Source: Deinococcales bacterium (lineage in GTDB: Bacteria > Deinococcota > Deinococci > Deinococcales > JAAFIG01). From it: 64,000 nt of DNA. How positions within the stretch are numbered: position 1 is the stretch's first letter; each line of letters starts with the position of its first letter. The position numbers were made by a program, and so were the translations under genes. Shown here in pieces: positions 38,901-47,014 of this stretch. The notes below the pieces were generated by a model. It was given only the letters and a program-made list of their open reading frames with translations, ran no database searches and had not been told where the DNA came from. The stretch is taken from assembly GCA_013298595.1 (NCBI GenBank), contig JAAFIG010000018.1, forward strand, positions 18,836 to 82,835, given 5' to 3'.

Positions 38901-40002
38901 GGTTTTTGTCGATACCAGCACTGACTTGCCCTGCATCTTGTTGAATAGTATGGGTGACTTCGTGAGCGAGCAATTCAAAACCATCGCTGCTTTCAGGGTT
39001 GTAAGTACCTTCTTGAAAGAAAATATGTGACCCTGTGGTGAAGGCAACAGCGTGCACACTTTTACTAAGTTGATCGGCAGTGCTGTCGGTATGCACGCGA
39101 ACTTTAGATAAATCAGTGTTGAAATGCAGTTCAAGTTGTTTCCTAATGGGTGTTGGTAATGGGTTTCCTCCGCTAAGTTGTGCGGAGATACGGTCGCTGA
39201 TACCCGCCTGAGATTCTGGCTCGAGGACATGGTCTATTTGGGCGCTTTGGCGCTGCATTTCAAGGTTTTGATCGCTGATAGCTAAAGCTCGTTGCAGTTC
39301 GAGATTTAAATTAGGGGCTGTGCCAATAGCTGCAAAAGCACTGGCTCGAGCGGCGGTATTTTCGACTGGGTCTACAAATCGTTGAATGGCAGCCGCTAAT
39401 TCTGGTGCAGGGAAATTGGTGGCTCGAGCATACTGCACTAAGGTGCCACCAGCAATTTTCACCCGCTGTAAGACATTGTACTGGGGTTCTCGAGCGGCTT
39501 TCATATTGCTTGTTTCGGCTATGAAATGCTCCGCTACCCCTGCTAAAGTGGGTTGTTTACCGCGTTGCAATGGCACTTCGGGTCGGCGAATGCTTTGCTC
39601 GAGAGCAACCACATTGTTTTGCTGTTGTTTTTGTATTCGAGTTGCAGTGTATTCTTGGCGTAAATCCACACTGGCTCGCATGACAGCCAACTCGGTCTGC
39701 AAGAGTTGCGGGTCTCGAGCGGTGTTGTTTTGTAGGGCTTGTTTTCGTTGGATGGCTTGCTGGGTTTGGTGATGGTGTTGCCGAATTAAGTGTTGCTCGA
39801 GTTGTTGGGTTCGTTGCACAGTTTGGGTTGTGCTGAGGTTTTCGATGGCTCGTATTGTTTGAAATTCTGGGTTTTCGCTGATTCTTTGGATGGGTTTGAT
39901 ACTGCTAAGAGGTATGAGAATTGGTTTTCGTTGCACTGATTTTTCAGGAGTTTTACTGGTGGGTAGGCTGTGTATTGGTTCTGGACGACGAGTTCGTTCC
40001 AT
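35932..40002 (-). CDS. eCIS DUF4157 polymorphic toxin with HNH-like nuclease tail
   Basis: A 1356-residue effector from the ATG at 40002 (AGGAG nine bases upstream; a further in-frame ATG lies ten codons earlier). In order: a disordered Gln/Arg-rich leader (1-200), DUF4157 (about 290-375, with LAHEVTHTIQQ near 345), a low-complexity linker, a long helical amphipathic trunk (about 560-930), the junction KKVMDKAAAVV (about 930), and a variable tail. The tail has ESHHVPADK (about 1115) and ILIHRDTHR (about 1170), resembling His-metal nuclease toxins of the HNH/ENDO VII fold. DUF4157 is the known mark of eCIS cargo. Nuclease activity is inferred. Confidence 0.85.
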   Translation of the reverse strand: MERTRRPEPIHSLPTSKTPEKSVQRKPILIPLSSIKPIQRISENPEFQTIRAIENLSTTQTVQRTQQLEQHLIRQHHHQTQQAIQRKQALQNNTARDPQLLQTELAVMRASVDLRQEYTATRIQKQQQNNVVALEQSIRRPEVPLQRGKQPTLAGVAEHFIAETSNMKAAREPQYNVLQRVKIAGGTLVQYARATNFPAPELAAAIQRFVDPVENTAARASAFAAIGTAPNLNLELQRALAISDQNLEMQRQSAQIDHVLEPESQAGISDRISAQLSGGNPLPTPIRKQLELHFNTDLSKVRVHTDSTADQLSKSVHAVAFTTGSHIFFQEGTYNPESSDGFELLAHEVTHTIQQDAGQVSAGIDKNPALESAAREEGKKAASNKGNLEQAATRETKQTPSNDYQKYMGFPAAPRSATHEQFMQGARSSTVENLSARASNLHDPSTGKAVSPQWQALTNAVHGEQPAFPRATHLAPHLEKDGTAQNKQTEGIYNANLQSDAPRKIQRKSSQTRETSFTLQREALPIQRFSIKGAISDFLGVIPGYKQICSVFGKDLVTGEKVEQNPNAILDALANLVPGPIKDMVKALRESNAIPKAWAWFKKELSKINIGEAWQGIKDGISSFRVFNLGEVKDKIKAAVMKPISQVKNLIVGSIRKLAEIALEAVGAMFGGTGKQLIDGLKSAGDVIMDVIKNPGKFIKNLVQALKGGVSNFAANAKKHLTNGLGQWLTGESGLAFPSNLDVKGVFTLALTVLGVTYANFRKSLVKKLGEEKTKIAETKVDFVQNMMSKGMMAAEGMQAHEGSVKTEIVEGTKDFVKTSVIQAAVTKLITMFIPGGGLIQAFMTGFEMIKFVINEGSRIASLVSSIMGSISSIARGDVGGAIAKVESSLAKTIPLALSFLSRIFKVSGIGQRIKAIIGKIKGKIDGVVKKVMDKAAAVVAKMASAVGKGVDKGKEVAGKAVNGVKKIINGVFGEKKAFKAGKEQHQTWVEFANNRPTLKVASVPLEAREQLKNIKKLAKGNTALETQITNQEPRVSQIVQKLNTDMSALESRKNSLSESDYLREVRLLVTNAQNGIAPIFAVLFDAAGGGQPPVVGLHPIEDNRPDTSGEKRESHHVPADKFAIGMRNHYVALANAMPSTGKLGILKTQLTARANLIPQNGNGLSAILIHRDTHRLADQAVHSELSAAPTLRLIVEKAKKSAEKFQIVIFVNGGKQAAVNPSRVHWESFISKHFQVIKNKAAGMDVSVEVTDHTIRVAQKFKSATKNADEVADQISSDLSSAVTADQISVKTADEISNAMRSSFTSALTNGISAVTNALANSTKDGDKSTHSQALRRLRTQASETWSSFTAAVRV

Positions 40003-40023
40003 AGTAAATTTCTCCTGAGTTTC

Positions 40024-40029
40024 ATTATA
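40024..40029 (-). promoter_or_regulatory. Candidate -10 element upstream of toxin
   Basis: TATAAT on the minus strand, 22 bases before the toxin ATG. The -35 region has no clear match (AGCAAC-like). If used, the leader would be about 15 bases and still contain the AGGAG site. Confidence 0.4.
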
Positions 40030-40104
40030 CACATAAAGTATAGTTTTGTTGCTATTTCATAGGTTTTGGGTGTCTCAAAAAGCATATACTTATTTGCAAG
40101 TAAG

Positions 40105-40923
40105 TTATTTCAGGCTAATATCGTAAGAGTCTGATGGGACAGTTAAAATAACTTGTTGTGGTGCGCTATTCCCGACAGCAATACGCAGGGCAAGTTCACC
40201 GTGGAGAATATGATTTAACTTGTACTGTCCAAGTTCATTGGTGGTTGTGCCTGCTGCTGAACTGTTCTCTCGCCAAATACTGGCATTGGTTACAACTTCT
40301 CCTTTTTTATCAGTAACAATGCCACCAATTGTTAATTGCACACCAGCAATCGCTTGGTTCGGTTTGTTGATTAAGGTCAAATCGCGGCTGAGAATCAGTG
40401 GAGCATCTATGGTGCGTTGCAAATCAAGTGGGACAGTTAACAAGTACAATAACGAAGGTCGAGGGGGTAACTCGAGACCACTCCATAAATCGTTGCTGCG
40501 TGGACCATCTTCGGGTTGGCTGACTCGAGCGTTGACGGGTAGTTCAAGTTCGGCTATTTGAGGTGGTAATAATTCTGTGGGTAATTCAAAGTAACGCATT
40601 AGCAAGGCTAAGACGCGCCAGATTAATTCATTTTGATCGCGGACTTCGCTGCTAAAAACACTGACTTGGTAACGCAAATTAATTCTGCGAGGTACTTGTT
40701 TACTGCTGGTTGCATGACCTGTTGTAACTGCTGGGGCAAAATTGCTTTTTCGTAAAGCGGTATTTTCCTCGAGATCATGTAAAAAGAAATTAATGGTTGG
40801 TTTGGTTAGCGTGGACACCCAGTTGCGATTTGGAATTTCAAAAGTGATATCCACGTCTAAGGCATCAAATGCCCCTTTTTCTCGAAGTAAGCGTTTAAGT
40901 GTCTCATGAAGTGAGTAAAACAC
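40105..40923 (-). CDS. eCIS terminator protein, DUF4255 (Afp16/Pvc16 type)
   Basis: A 272-residue protein. The N-terminal DUF4255/Pvc16_N domain (about residues 5-170: LHETLKRLLREKGAFDALDV, PTINFFLHDLEENTALRKSN) caps the tube and sheath and sets particle length in PVC/Afp. The C-terminal 80 residues (GIVTDKKGEVVTNASIWREN...TNELGQYKLNH) are a carboxypeptidase-regulatory-like Ig domain, a fusion seen in some eCIS loci. It is the first gene of the minus arm, divergent from the FHA gene across about 185 bp that probably hold both promoters. Confidence 0.9.
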   Translation of the reverse strand: MFYSLHETLKRLLREKGAFDALDVDITFEIPNRNWVSTLTKPTINFFLHDLEENTALRKSNFAPAVTTGHATSSKQVPRRINLRYQVSVFSSEVRDQNELIWRVLALLMRYFELPTELLPPQIAELELPVNARVSQPEDGPRSNDLWSGLELPPRPSLLYLLTVPLDLQRTIDAPLILSRDLTLINKPNQAIAGVQLTIGGIVTDKKGEVVTNASIWRENSSAAGTTTNELGQYKLNHILHGELALRIAVGNSAPQQVILTVPSDSYDISLK

Positions 40924-41107
40924 CTGATTACGCTATCATGGTTATGGGTTTTTGTGCTGTGCTTACTGTAACGCTTTACCTAAATTGCGTTTGTGTCAGG
41001 ATTTCTTGTGTTAAGCGACTTGGTTCCCCAAATCTAGGTATGGTAATTGCCCAAGTGTGCGGTATCATATGGTCGTATAATTGTGGTCTCGTGTTACAAT
41101 AGGTGCT
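40924..41107. promoter_or_regulatory. Divergent promoter region between the two eCIS arms
   Basis: A 184-bp gap separates the divergent DUF4255 and FHA genes. A TATAAT at 41076-41081 (+ strand) is a good -10, though no -35 at the right distance is clear (TTGCCC at 41047 is too far). Both arms could be switched together from here. I see no inverted repeat large enough to be called an operator. Confidence 0.4.
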
Positions 41108-41989
41108 GTGGGAAACGGGCAGTTGATTGTGCAGTTACAGGGAGCAACGGTTGATACTTTACCAGTGACACAAGCACTGGTGAAAATCGGGCGTTCTCCA
41201 GATAATACTTTGGTTCTGCAACTGCCAATGGTCTCTAAGTACCATGCCGAGTTGCTATTTACTGATCAAGGGGTTTCGATTACCGACCTCGATAGTGAAT
41301 TTGGTACTTTTATTGCAGGTAGCCGCTTGTTGCCGCATCAGCCCTACCCGCTCTTGCAAGGTTTAGCCATTCAGGTTGGACCATTCATCATTAATTATTT
41401 ACCTCAGCCTGTTGCTGAGTTAACAGAAGAACCCATCTCGAGTGAACCAGAGCCTTTGGTGTTTGATACCTCAGATGTTGCGCCGCGTTTGCCGCGTCCA
41501 ATTTTCCCTGCACCATTACCCGAGGGTCGGGCAAAGTATTTACAGTTTTTGCCAGTTATTTTTCATCAATCAGACTTTACCAATCGGTTTCTACAAATTT
41601 TTGAAACTCTTTGGGAACCACTCGAGTGGCGACAAGACCATATCGCTATGTATTTTGATCCGCGTACTTGCCCTGCTTCTTTTTTATCAACCCTCTCGAA
41701 TTGGGTGGGTTTAGACCCTGACCCACGTTGGACAGAGTGGCGGCATCGGCAAATTCTTTTAGAAACAGCTACGCTGCAACGTTTCCGTGGTACACCGTAT
41801 GCTTTGCAACGCTTAATCGAATTGGTCTTAGATGTTTCACCAAAAATAGTTGAACATCCAGAAGAACCCTTTGTGTTTCGGGTTCAATTTCCAATAGGGA
41901 CAGAACTTCGGGTGCTTGGTTTGGCTCGAGAAATTATAGAAACTCATAAACCCGCGCATACTGGGTATATGGTTGAGGTAGTGGCATGA
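41108..41989 (+). CDS. FHA domain-phage tail protein I fusion (eCIS baseplate)
   Basis: About 293 residues from the GTG at 41108 (the open frame also allows TTG at 41081; start uncertain, and the TATAAT at 41076-41081 favours the later one). An N-terminal FHA domain (IGRSPDNTLVLQLPMVSKYH, then ITDLDSEFGTF) binds phosphothreonine peptides. The C-terminal half (YLQFLPVIFHQSDFTNRFLQ, FETLWEPLEW, TLQRFRGTPYALQRLIELVL) is the tail protein I/Afp13-like baseplate wedge domain. The fusion places a phosphopeptide reader on the baseplate. The stop overlaps the kinase-like gene by 4 bp. Confidence 0.85.
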   Translation: MGNGQLIVQLQGATVDTLPVTQALVKIGRSPDNTLVLQLPMVSKYHAELLFTDQGVSITDLDSEFGTFIAGSRLLPHQPYPLLQGLAIQVGPFIINYLPQPVAELTEEPISSEPEPLVFDTSDVAPRLPRPIFPAPLPEGRAKYLQFLPVIFHQSDFTNRFLQIFETLWEPLEWRQDHIAMYFDPRTCPASFLSTLSNWVGLDPDPRWTEWRHRQILLETATLQRFRGTPYALQRLIELVLDVSPKIVEHPEEPFVFRVQFPIGTELRVLGLAREIIETHKPAHTGYMVEVVA

Positions 41990-44900
41990 TTCAAAATGTA
42001 CAAAAAGCAGGCGCATACGAACTGACAGAGGCATTACGGGTTGGTAAAACAGGTTCGTCATATATTTCGAGTTATCAAAACAGCAAAGCTGTGGTTAAAG
42101 TACTCAATTCGAGTTTACGTTTTGATCCAGCTGTGCAAGCTTTGTTTTTTTCTGAACTCGAGACGATTACCAATTTGCAGCACCCAGGTATTGCTCGAGT
42201 CCTCGACTTTGGCGAAGATGGTGTGCGTTACTTTGTGGTTTCCGAGTGGGTGGCTGATGGTTCTTTAAACACATGGTTGCAATTGCAAACCCGTGAACAA
42301 GCCCATCCAGATCGGCATACTGCTGTTGAACTGATGCGTCAACTAGCTGAAGCGCTTGCTTACGCGCATCGTAAAGGCGCAGTGCATTGGCAGCTCGAGC
42401 CAGAAAATATTTTACTCAGTAAAGTTGGGCAGCGTTATGTACTTAAAATCTCAGATTTTGGTTTAGCCAGAGTTGTCACGCAGTCCGACCCAGATGGTGT
42501 GTTGGTCAATGATCCTAAGTACATTTCACCAGAGCATGTGCTTGGTGTTCGTGCCGAACCCACCAGCGATATGTACAGCTTCGGTGTACTAATGTTCCAT
42601 GCTTTTACTGGCTCGGTGCCTTTTCAAGTCCGAGACCTTGGCGAAGCAGCTAACAAACATGTTTACGAACAACCTAGGGCTTTACGTGAATTAGATGCTC
42701 AAATTCCAGCCGAACTCGAGTCTTTGGTGCTACGCTGCTTACATAAACGCCCTTCGGAAAGACCAACTGCCGAAGAAGCTCGAGATGCCTTACAAGCTAT
42801 CCTCGAGCGTCATTATCCGTCGGTGCGTGCAACTCGGATGTTACTTGGGCATGAACGTGAAGTGCAAAGCCCAAACTTTGAAGCTCCAACAGGTCGTTGT
42901 GATAATCCACGAATCAGTGTTGTGGATAATTTGGGGCAAGTTTTATTTGTTCGTGAAATCCCACCAAGCTCATTAACCTTAGGGCGCGACCCAAGTAATT
43001 CATTGGTACTTGAAAGCGATACTGTCTCCAGAAACCATTTGCGTCTCGAGTACAATGGGCGTGAAGTTCGAGTCACAGACCTGAGCAGCAACGGTACATT
43101 CCTGATTGGTGGTAGTTCTGCTGGTGGGCGTTTAGCCTTTCAAACACCAACCGTTTTCCCTTGGCGTGGCATTGTGCAAGTTGCACCTTACTGGATTCGG
43201 CTCGAGCAACCAAGCAGCATGGCAGAACCAAACCGTATCGCAGTGACACTCGAGCGCGACCGCGCCGAATTTACCCCAGGTATTGGTATGCCAATCCGAG
43301 TCAATGTTGCGAACTTAGGGGCAATCACCGATCACCTTTCACTCGAGGTTCTAGGTGTTCCAAAAGAATGGGTAACCTACCCCGAAAAAGAAGTTTTTCT
43401 TAACAAGGGTATGCAAAGCCCAGTGGTTATCAGTGTTCATGTGCCACGCAGCAGCGAAGCAGTTGCTCGAGATTACAACGTCACTGTGCGGGCACGCTCC
43501 TTAGATAAACCAGAGGATTTTGGTGAAGCCCATGCAACTTGGCTGGTTTTGCCATTTGGTCAAGCCTCATTGCAAATGCGTCCTGGGAATCGTTCGACGC
43601 GGCGTAAAACACAGTACTCGGCGGTCTTTCGTAATGAAAGTAATATCCCATTAAAAGTCCAATTATCCGCTTCAGACGAAGGTAATAAATTCTTTTTTGC
43701 CTTCAACGAAGAAAAACCAAGACCACAATTACCACCAGGTGCAAGAGGTGTTTTTATGCGCTGGGGGCAAATTCTGGCTTTCCCATTTATCTTGGCTTTC
43801 CGAACCATGGTTGAATCCACCATTGGACCAATGCTGCGAAAAGCAAATCTGATCACTCGAGACCTCCAGCAACTGACGGGTCAAGAACAAGAAAACGAAA
43901 TTAAAAAAATTAAAGCAGCACCCGAAGCCAGAATTCCCATTTCCCCACAAGTCACCATTGCACCAGGTGAAAGTCAAAGTGTACCTTTGGATACTTGGGT
44001 TAACTGGCGACTGGTTGGTCGAACGATTCAACGTCCCTTTAAAGTTAATGCACACGCTGTCGGACTCGAGGAACGATGGAAAGATAGCAACAGTACCTTA
44101 CACCGAGATGTGATACCAAAAACCGTAGATGCAAATCTGTCACATTTAGCTGTTTTTCCTGTGTGGGTGCCACCTGTAATAGCTGCTATTTTGGCATTAC
44201 TTGCATTTATTGTCATGCGTAACCCAAGTATTGATCGTCTTCGTACAGTTCCTGATGTCGTCAAAGTAGGGCAATCATTCCAAGTGCTTTGTGATGTCAG
44301 TAGTGCTGCCAACATAGAATTAATTTACGATGGCAATAAATCAATTAAAAGTAAAACCTGTAAATTTCTTGTCCCAGGTATTCAAAACACCACAAAGTAC
44401 ACCATTGTGGCAAAGAACTTCTTGCCAGCGTTCGGTTTTGGTGTCGCCACAAAAGAATTACCCAAAACACCTAAGCGCGATCCAAAAATTGCGACTCTCG
44501 AGGAATTCGCTATTATTGGCGTGACTTCTGGTAAAGAAAAATTTGATTTAGTTGAAGGCAATAAACGATCTATTCAATTCAGGTGCAAAGGTAATAATAT
44601 TGTTTCACTGGAATTGCAAGCACCTTCAGGAGCAAAAACTTACCGCTCATGTCAATTGCTTGCTCAAGATGCACCGTTTTCATTTGATACGCCTGGAAAA
44701 TACGAGTTTCAACTGCAAGCAAAAGGTGAACCAGGTGCAGCTCAACCGTTACCTAAGAAAATTATGGTTGAAATTAAACCTGCTAAGCCAAGTATTGTTT
44801 TCAGTGTTTCACCAAGTGTTGTGGTCAAAGGCGAAAGTGGCGATATCACCTTGTCGTGGCGTGTTGCAAATGCAGTTAAAGTCGAAATTACGACTTTGGC

Positions 44901-45762
44901 AGATGTTCCACCAAGTGGTACTCAATCAGTTCCTGCGCCAACAGATTCTGATACGTATACATTAAAAGCCAAGAACTTTGATCTCGAGGAATCGAAATCG
45001 GTTTCAGTCACAGTTCGTGAACCACTGCCTGTTGCAGCTGTACCAACACCAACAACAACATTGCCGCCTGTTGTTAGACCAGAACCGCAAAAACCTGTTG
45101 TTACGCAGGCAAATAAACCACCAAAACCACCAAAACCGCTCATTACGACAACACCAGATAAACCACCAGTTGACAATAAACCTGTTGAACAATGGGTTTA
45201 TTACTACACAAATTTTGGTTTCCTCGAGATTGGTTCATTTAACCACATCCGCTATGTCAATAAATTGACAGGGGAACAGCGAAGTAACATTCCTATTACA
45301 CTTGGAGAGAAATTTTTGCAAAGTGAAGATGGTAGTGTAGATCTCAAATTCTATTCAGCACAACGCGATACGTTTGCGGGCAGATCATCCGATGGTCGTT
45401 GGTGTGGAGCGCTTAGGGATGCGGTTTTCCCAGATGACTGTGGTTTTAGTGGTAAATGGAATGTTCGTATCAATGGGGTTAAATGTACCCTCGAGGCTCA
45501 ACAAAAAAATAATTTTGTCACAGGTTCTTTTTGTGACGGTGAAAATAAGCGTTACTTTTCGGGTGAAGTCTCATTCCCAGATAATCGAACTCAATTGTAT
45601 GCAAAATTCAAGTCAAACCCAAATTATCAGCATTTGAATATTTATATTGATGGCTTTGAGTCTAATCAATTTCGTGGCACAATTGGTGTTAGTACAGGTT
45701 TGTCAGGCATTAATTGGTGTGGCTGGAAAGAAAATCAATCTGAACCAACAGATTGTGGTTAA
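41986..45762 (+). CDS. Membrane pseudokinase-FHA-Ig-like protein of the eCIS locus
   Basis: A 1258-residue protein: protein-kinase-like domain (about 15-275), FHA domain (about 325-400, LGRDPSNSLVLESDTVSRNH, DLSSNGTF), beta domains, one membrane helix (about 725-745, PPVIAAILALLAFIVM), several Ig/PKD-like domains, a Pro/Thr-rich linker near 1030 and a Cys-containing C-terminal beta domain (about 1070-1258). In the catalytic loop HRDLKPEN is replaced by HWQLEPEN (about residue 135), so the catalytic Asp is Gln and the Lys is Glu. The VAIK-type Lys (AVVKVL) and DFG remain. It is probably catalytically dead, yet able to bind ATP or partners. It is translationally coupled to the FHA-baseplate gene. 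Confidence 0.85.
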   Translation: MIQNVQKAGAYELTEALRVGKTGSSYISSYQNSKAVVKVLNSSLRFDPAVQALFFSELETITNLQHPGIARVLDFGEDGVRYFVVSEWVADGSLNTWLQLQTREQAHPDRHTAVELMRQLAEALAYAHRKGAVHWQLEPENILLSKVGQRYVLKISDFGLARVVTQSDPDGVLVNDPKYISPEHVLGVRAEPTSDMYSFGVLMFHAFTGSVPFQVRDLGEAANKHVYEQPRALRELDAQIPAELESLVLRCLHKRPSERPTAEEARDALQAILERHYPSVRATRMLLGHEREVQSPNFEAPTGRCDNPRISVVDNLGQVLFVREIPPSSLTLGRDPSNSLVLESDTVSRNHLRLEYNGREVRVTDLSSNGTFLIGGSSAGGRLAFQTPTVFPWRGIVQVAPYWIRLEQPSSMAEPNRIAVTLERDRAEFTPGIGMPIRVNVANLGAITDHLSLEVLGVPKEWVTYPEKEVFLNKGMQSPVVISVHVPRSSEAVARDYNVTVRARSLDKPEDFGEAHATWLVLPFGQASLQMRPGNRSTRRKTQYSAVFRNESNIPLKVQLSASDEGNKFFFAFNEEKPRPQLPPGARGVFMRWGQILAFPFILAFRTMVESTIGPMLRKANLITRDLQQLTGQEQENEIKKIKAAPEARIPISPQVTIAPGESQSVPLDTWVNWRLVGRTIQRPFKVNAHAVGLEERWKDSNSTLHRDVIPKTVDANLSHLAVFPVWVPPVIAAILALLAFIVMRNPSIDRLRTVPDVVKVGQSFQVLCDVSSAANIELIYDGNKSIKSKTCKFLVPGIQNTTKYTIVAKNFLPAFGFGVATKELPKTPKRDPKIATLEEFAIIGVTSGKEKFDLVEGNKRSIQFRCKGNNIVSLELQAPSGAKTYRSCQLLAQDAPFSFDTPGKYEFQLQAKGEPGAAQPLPKKIMVEIKPAKPSIVFSVSPSVVVKGESGDITLSWRVANAVKVEITTLADVPPSGTQSVPAPTDSDTYTLKAKNFDLEESKSVSVTVREPLPVAAVPTPTTTLPPVVRPEPQKPVVTQANKPPKPPKPLITTTPDKPPVDNKPVEQWVYYYTNFGFLEIGSFNHIRYVNKLTGEQRSNIPITLGEKFLQSEDGSVDLKFYSAQRDTFAGRSSDGRWCGALRDAVFPDDCGFSGKWNVRINGVKCTLEAQQKNNFVTGSFCDGENKRYFSGEVSFPDNRTQLYAKFKSNPNYQHLNIYIDGFESNQFRGTIGVSTGLSGINWCGWKENQSEPTDCG

Positions 45763-45833
45763 AGCAGTGGCTCTTATAAACTACTTATTTCAAATCATGT
45801 CTTGAATGCTACAATTTTGGAAAGTGAGGCTGT

Positions 45834-46331
45834 ATGAAAATCTCGAAAACCTTTGTTATTTTAATGACATCACTAACAGTTCTTTTATTGTCTTGTGGTC
45901 CTTCGTTCGTCTTAGCTCCCACACGACTCAATTCGCAATTTGTTGCTTTAAGACCTTATGGCAAAATTGTTAAAAATGGTGAACTCAGCACTGTAGCGGG
46001 GTCAGCCGAATTACTGCCATATAATGATGGTAAATTGCGAATCACAGTTAAACTCGGTAACTTGCCACCTGATACCGTCCGAGCTGGGCGTATTGTTTTC
46101 GGTGATTGTACTGTGATAACCACGAAAGTGCTGATTCAACTCGATTCGATAAGATCAGACAAAGATGGGTATGGAACAGTTGTTACCACAGTCGCAACTG
46201 ATCGTCTGGCAACAACTGCAAGTGCAAAGTCTTCATTAGCTGTTTTGTACTACCAACGAGGTGAAACAGATCCAAGTGGAATTATTGGCGATCCAATTAC
46301 ATGTGGCGATTTTGTTTACCGCACAGAATAA
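45834..46331 (+). CDS. Lipoprotein in the eCIS operon
   Basis: A 165-residue lipoprotein. Signal FVILMTSLTVLLLSC ends in a lipobox Cys (about residue 21). The mature part (FVALRPYGKIVKNGELSTVA, then KLGNLPPDTVRAGRIVFGDC) is beta-rich with two Cys. It resembles CHRD/superoxide-dismutase-like extracellular domains in rhythm, but I do not recognise it. It sits between the pseudokinase and the tube-initiator gene, the stop 11 bp before the next ATG, so it is in the eCIS operon. Possible outer anchor. Confidence 0.6.
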   Translation: MKISKTFVILMTSLTVLLLSCGPSFVLAPTRLNSQFVALRPYGKIVKNGELSTVAGSAELLPYNDGKLRITVKLGNLPPDTVRAGRIVFGDCTVITTKVLIQLDSIRSDKDGYGTVVTTVATDRLATTASAKSSLAVLYYQRGETDPSGIIGDPITCGDFVYRTE

Positions 46332-46342
46332 ATGAGGTGTAT

Positions 46343-47014
46343 ATGTCTTTAGTAAAAGCCCGTATTGAAAATTTGGAAAAAGGTGGTACAGCTCCGGACT
46401 TTGTCGAAGCTTTATTTAACCCTAAAGAATATACTTTCTCAAAGAGCAATTCTTGGGCAGGAGATACTTCTGCTCAAGCCAATGCTGGTGAATTACAATT
46501 TACTGGTGGGCAAAATGCAACTTTAAAACTGCAATTGGTTTTTGATACCTATCATTTAGCAACTGCATCTGCGCCACCACCAGATGTGCGTGGTCGAACG
46601 GACGGACTTTGGCAAATGATGCAACTAGACAAACGATTTGCAAGCGAAAAAAGTAAACATGGTCGTCCTCCAAAGGTTAAATTCTTTTGGGGTAATACTT
46701 GGGCTTTTGACTCGGTGATTGAATCTATCTCACAACAATTCACCTTATTTTTGCCAAGTGGTATACCAGTTCGTGCCATTGTTGATTTAACATTAAAAGA
46801 AGCAAAGGATCACGAAACCTTAACAGCTGGTGGGGGTTCAGGGGCTGCGGGCGGTATTATACAAGCCGTTCGTCAAGGGGATAGTCTAGCGCGAATTGCC
46901 AATGACACCTTAGGCAATGCTGGTCGTTGGCGAGAAATCGCAGATTTAAACAAAATTTCTAATGTAAGAAATCTGATGTCAGGTAGTCAATTAAAACTTC
47001 CTGGTGGTCTATGA
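46343..47014 (+). CDS. eCIS tube-initiator with LysM domain (Afp7/Pvc7 type)
   Basis: A 223-residue protein starting at the ATG at 46343, behind ATGAGGTG. The N-terminal domain (MSLVKARIENLEKGG, VEALFNPKEYTFSKSNSWAG) is the contractile-system tube N-terminal domain that starts inner-tube assembly on the spike. The C-terminal LysM motif (IIQAVRQGDSLARIANDTLG, then ILDLNKIS-type WREIADLNKISNV) is typical of this family. The stop overlaps the spike gene by 4 bp. Confidence 0.9.
   Translation: MSLVKARIENLEKGGTAPDFVEALFNPKEYTFSKSNSWAGDTSAQANAGELQFTGGQNATLKLQLVFDTYHLATASAPPPDVRGRTDGLWQMMQLDKRFASEKSKHGRPPKVKFFWGNTWAFDSVIESISQQFTLFLPSGIPVRAIVDLTLKEAKDHETLTAGGGSGAAGGIIQAVRQGDSLARIANDTLGNAGRWREIADLNKISNVRNLMSGSQLKLPGGL

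Noticed and set aside
40924..41080. Short gene between the divergent eCIS arms
   Set aside because: Open frames here lack ribosome sites and are better explained as promoter DNA.
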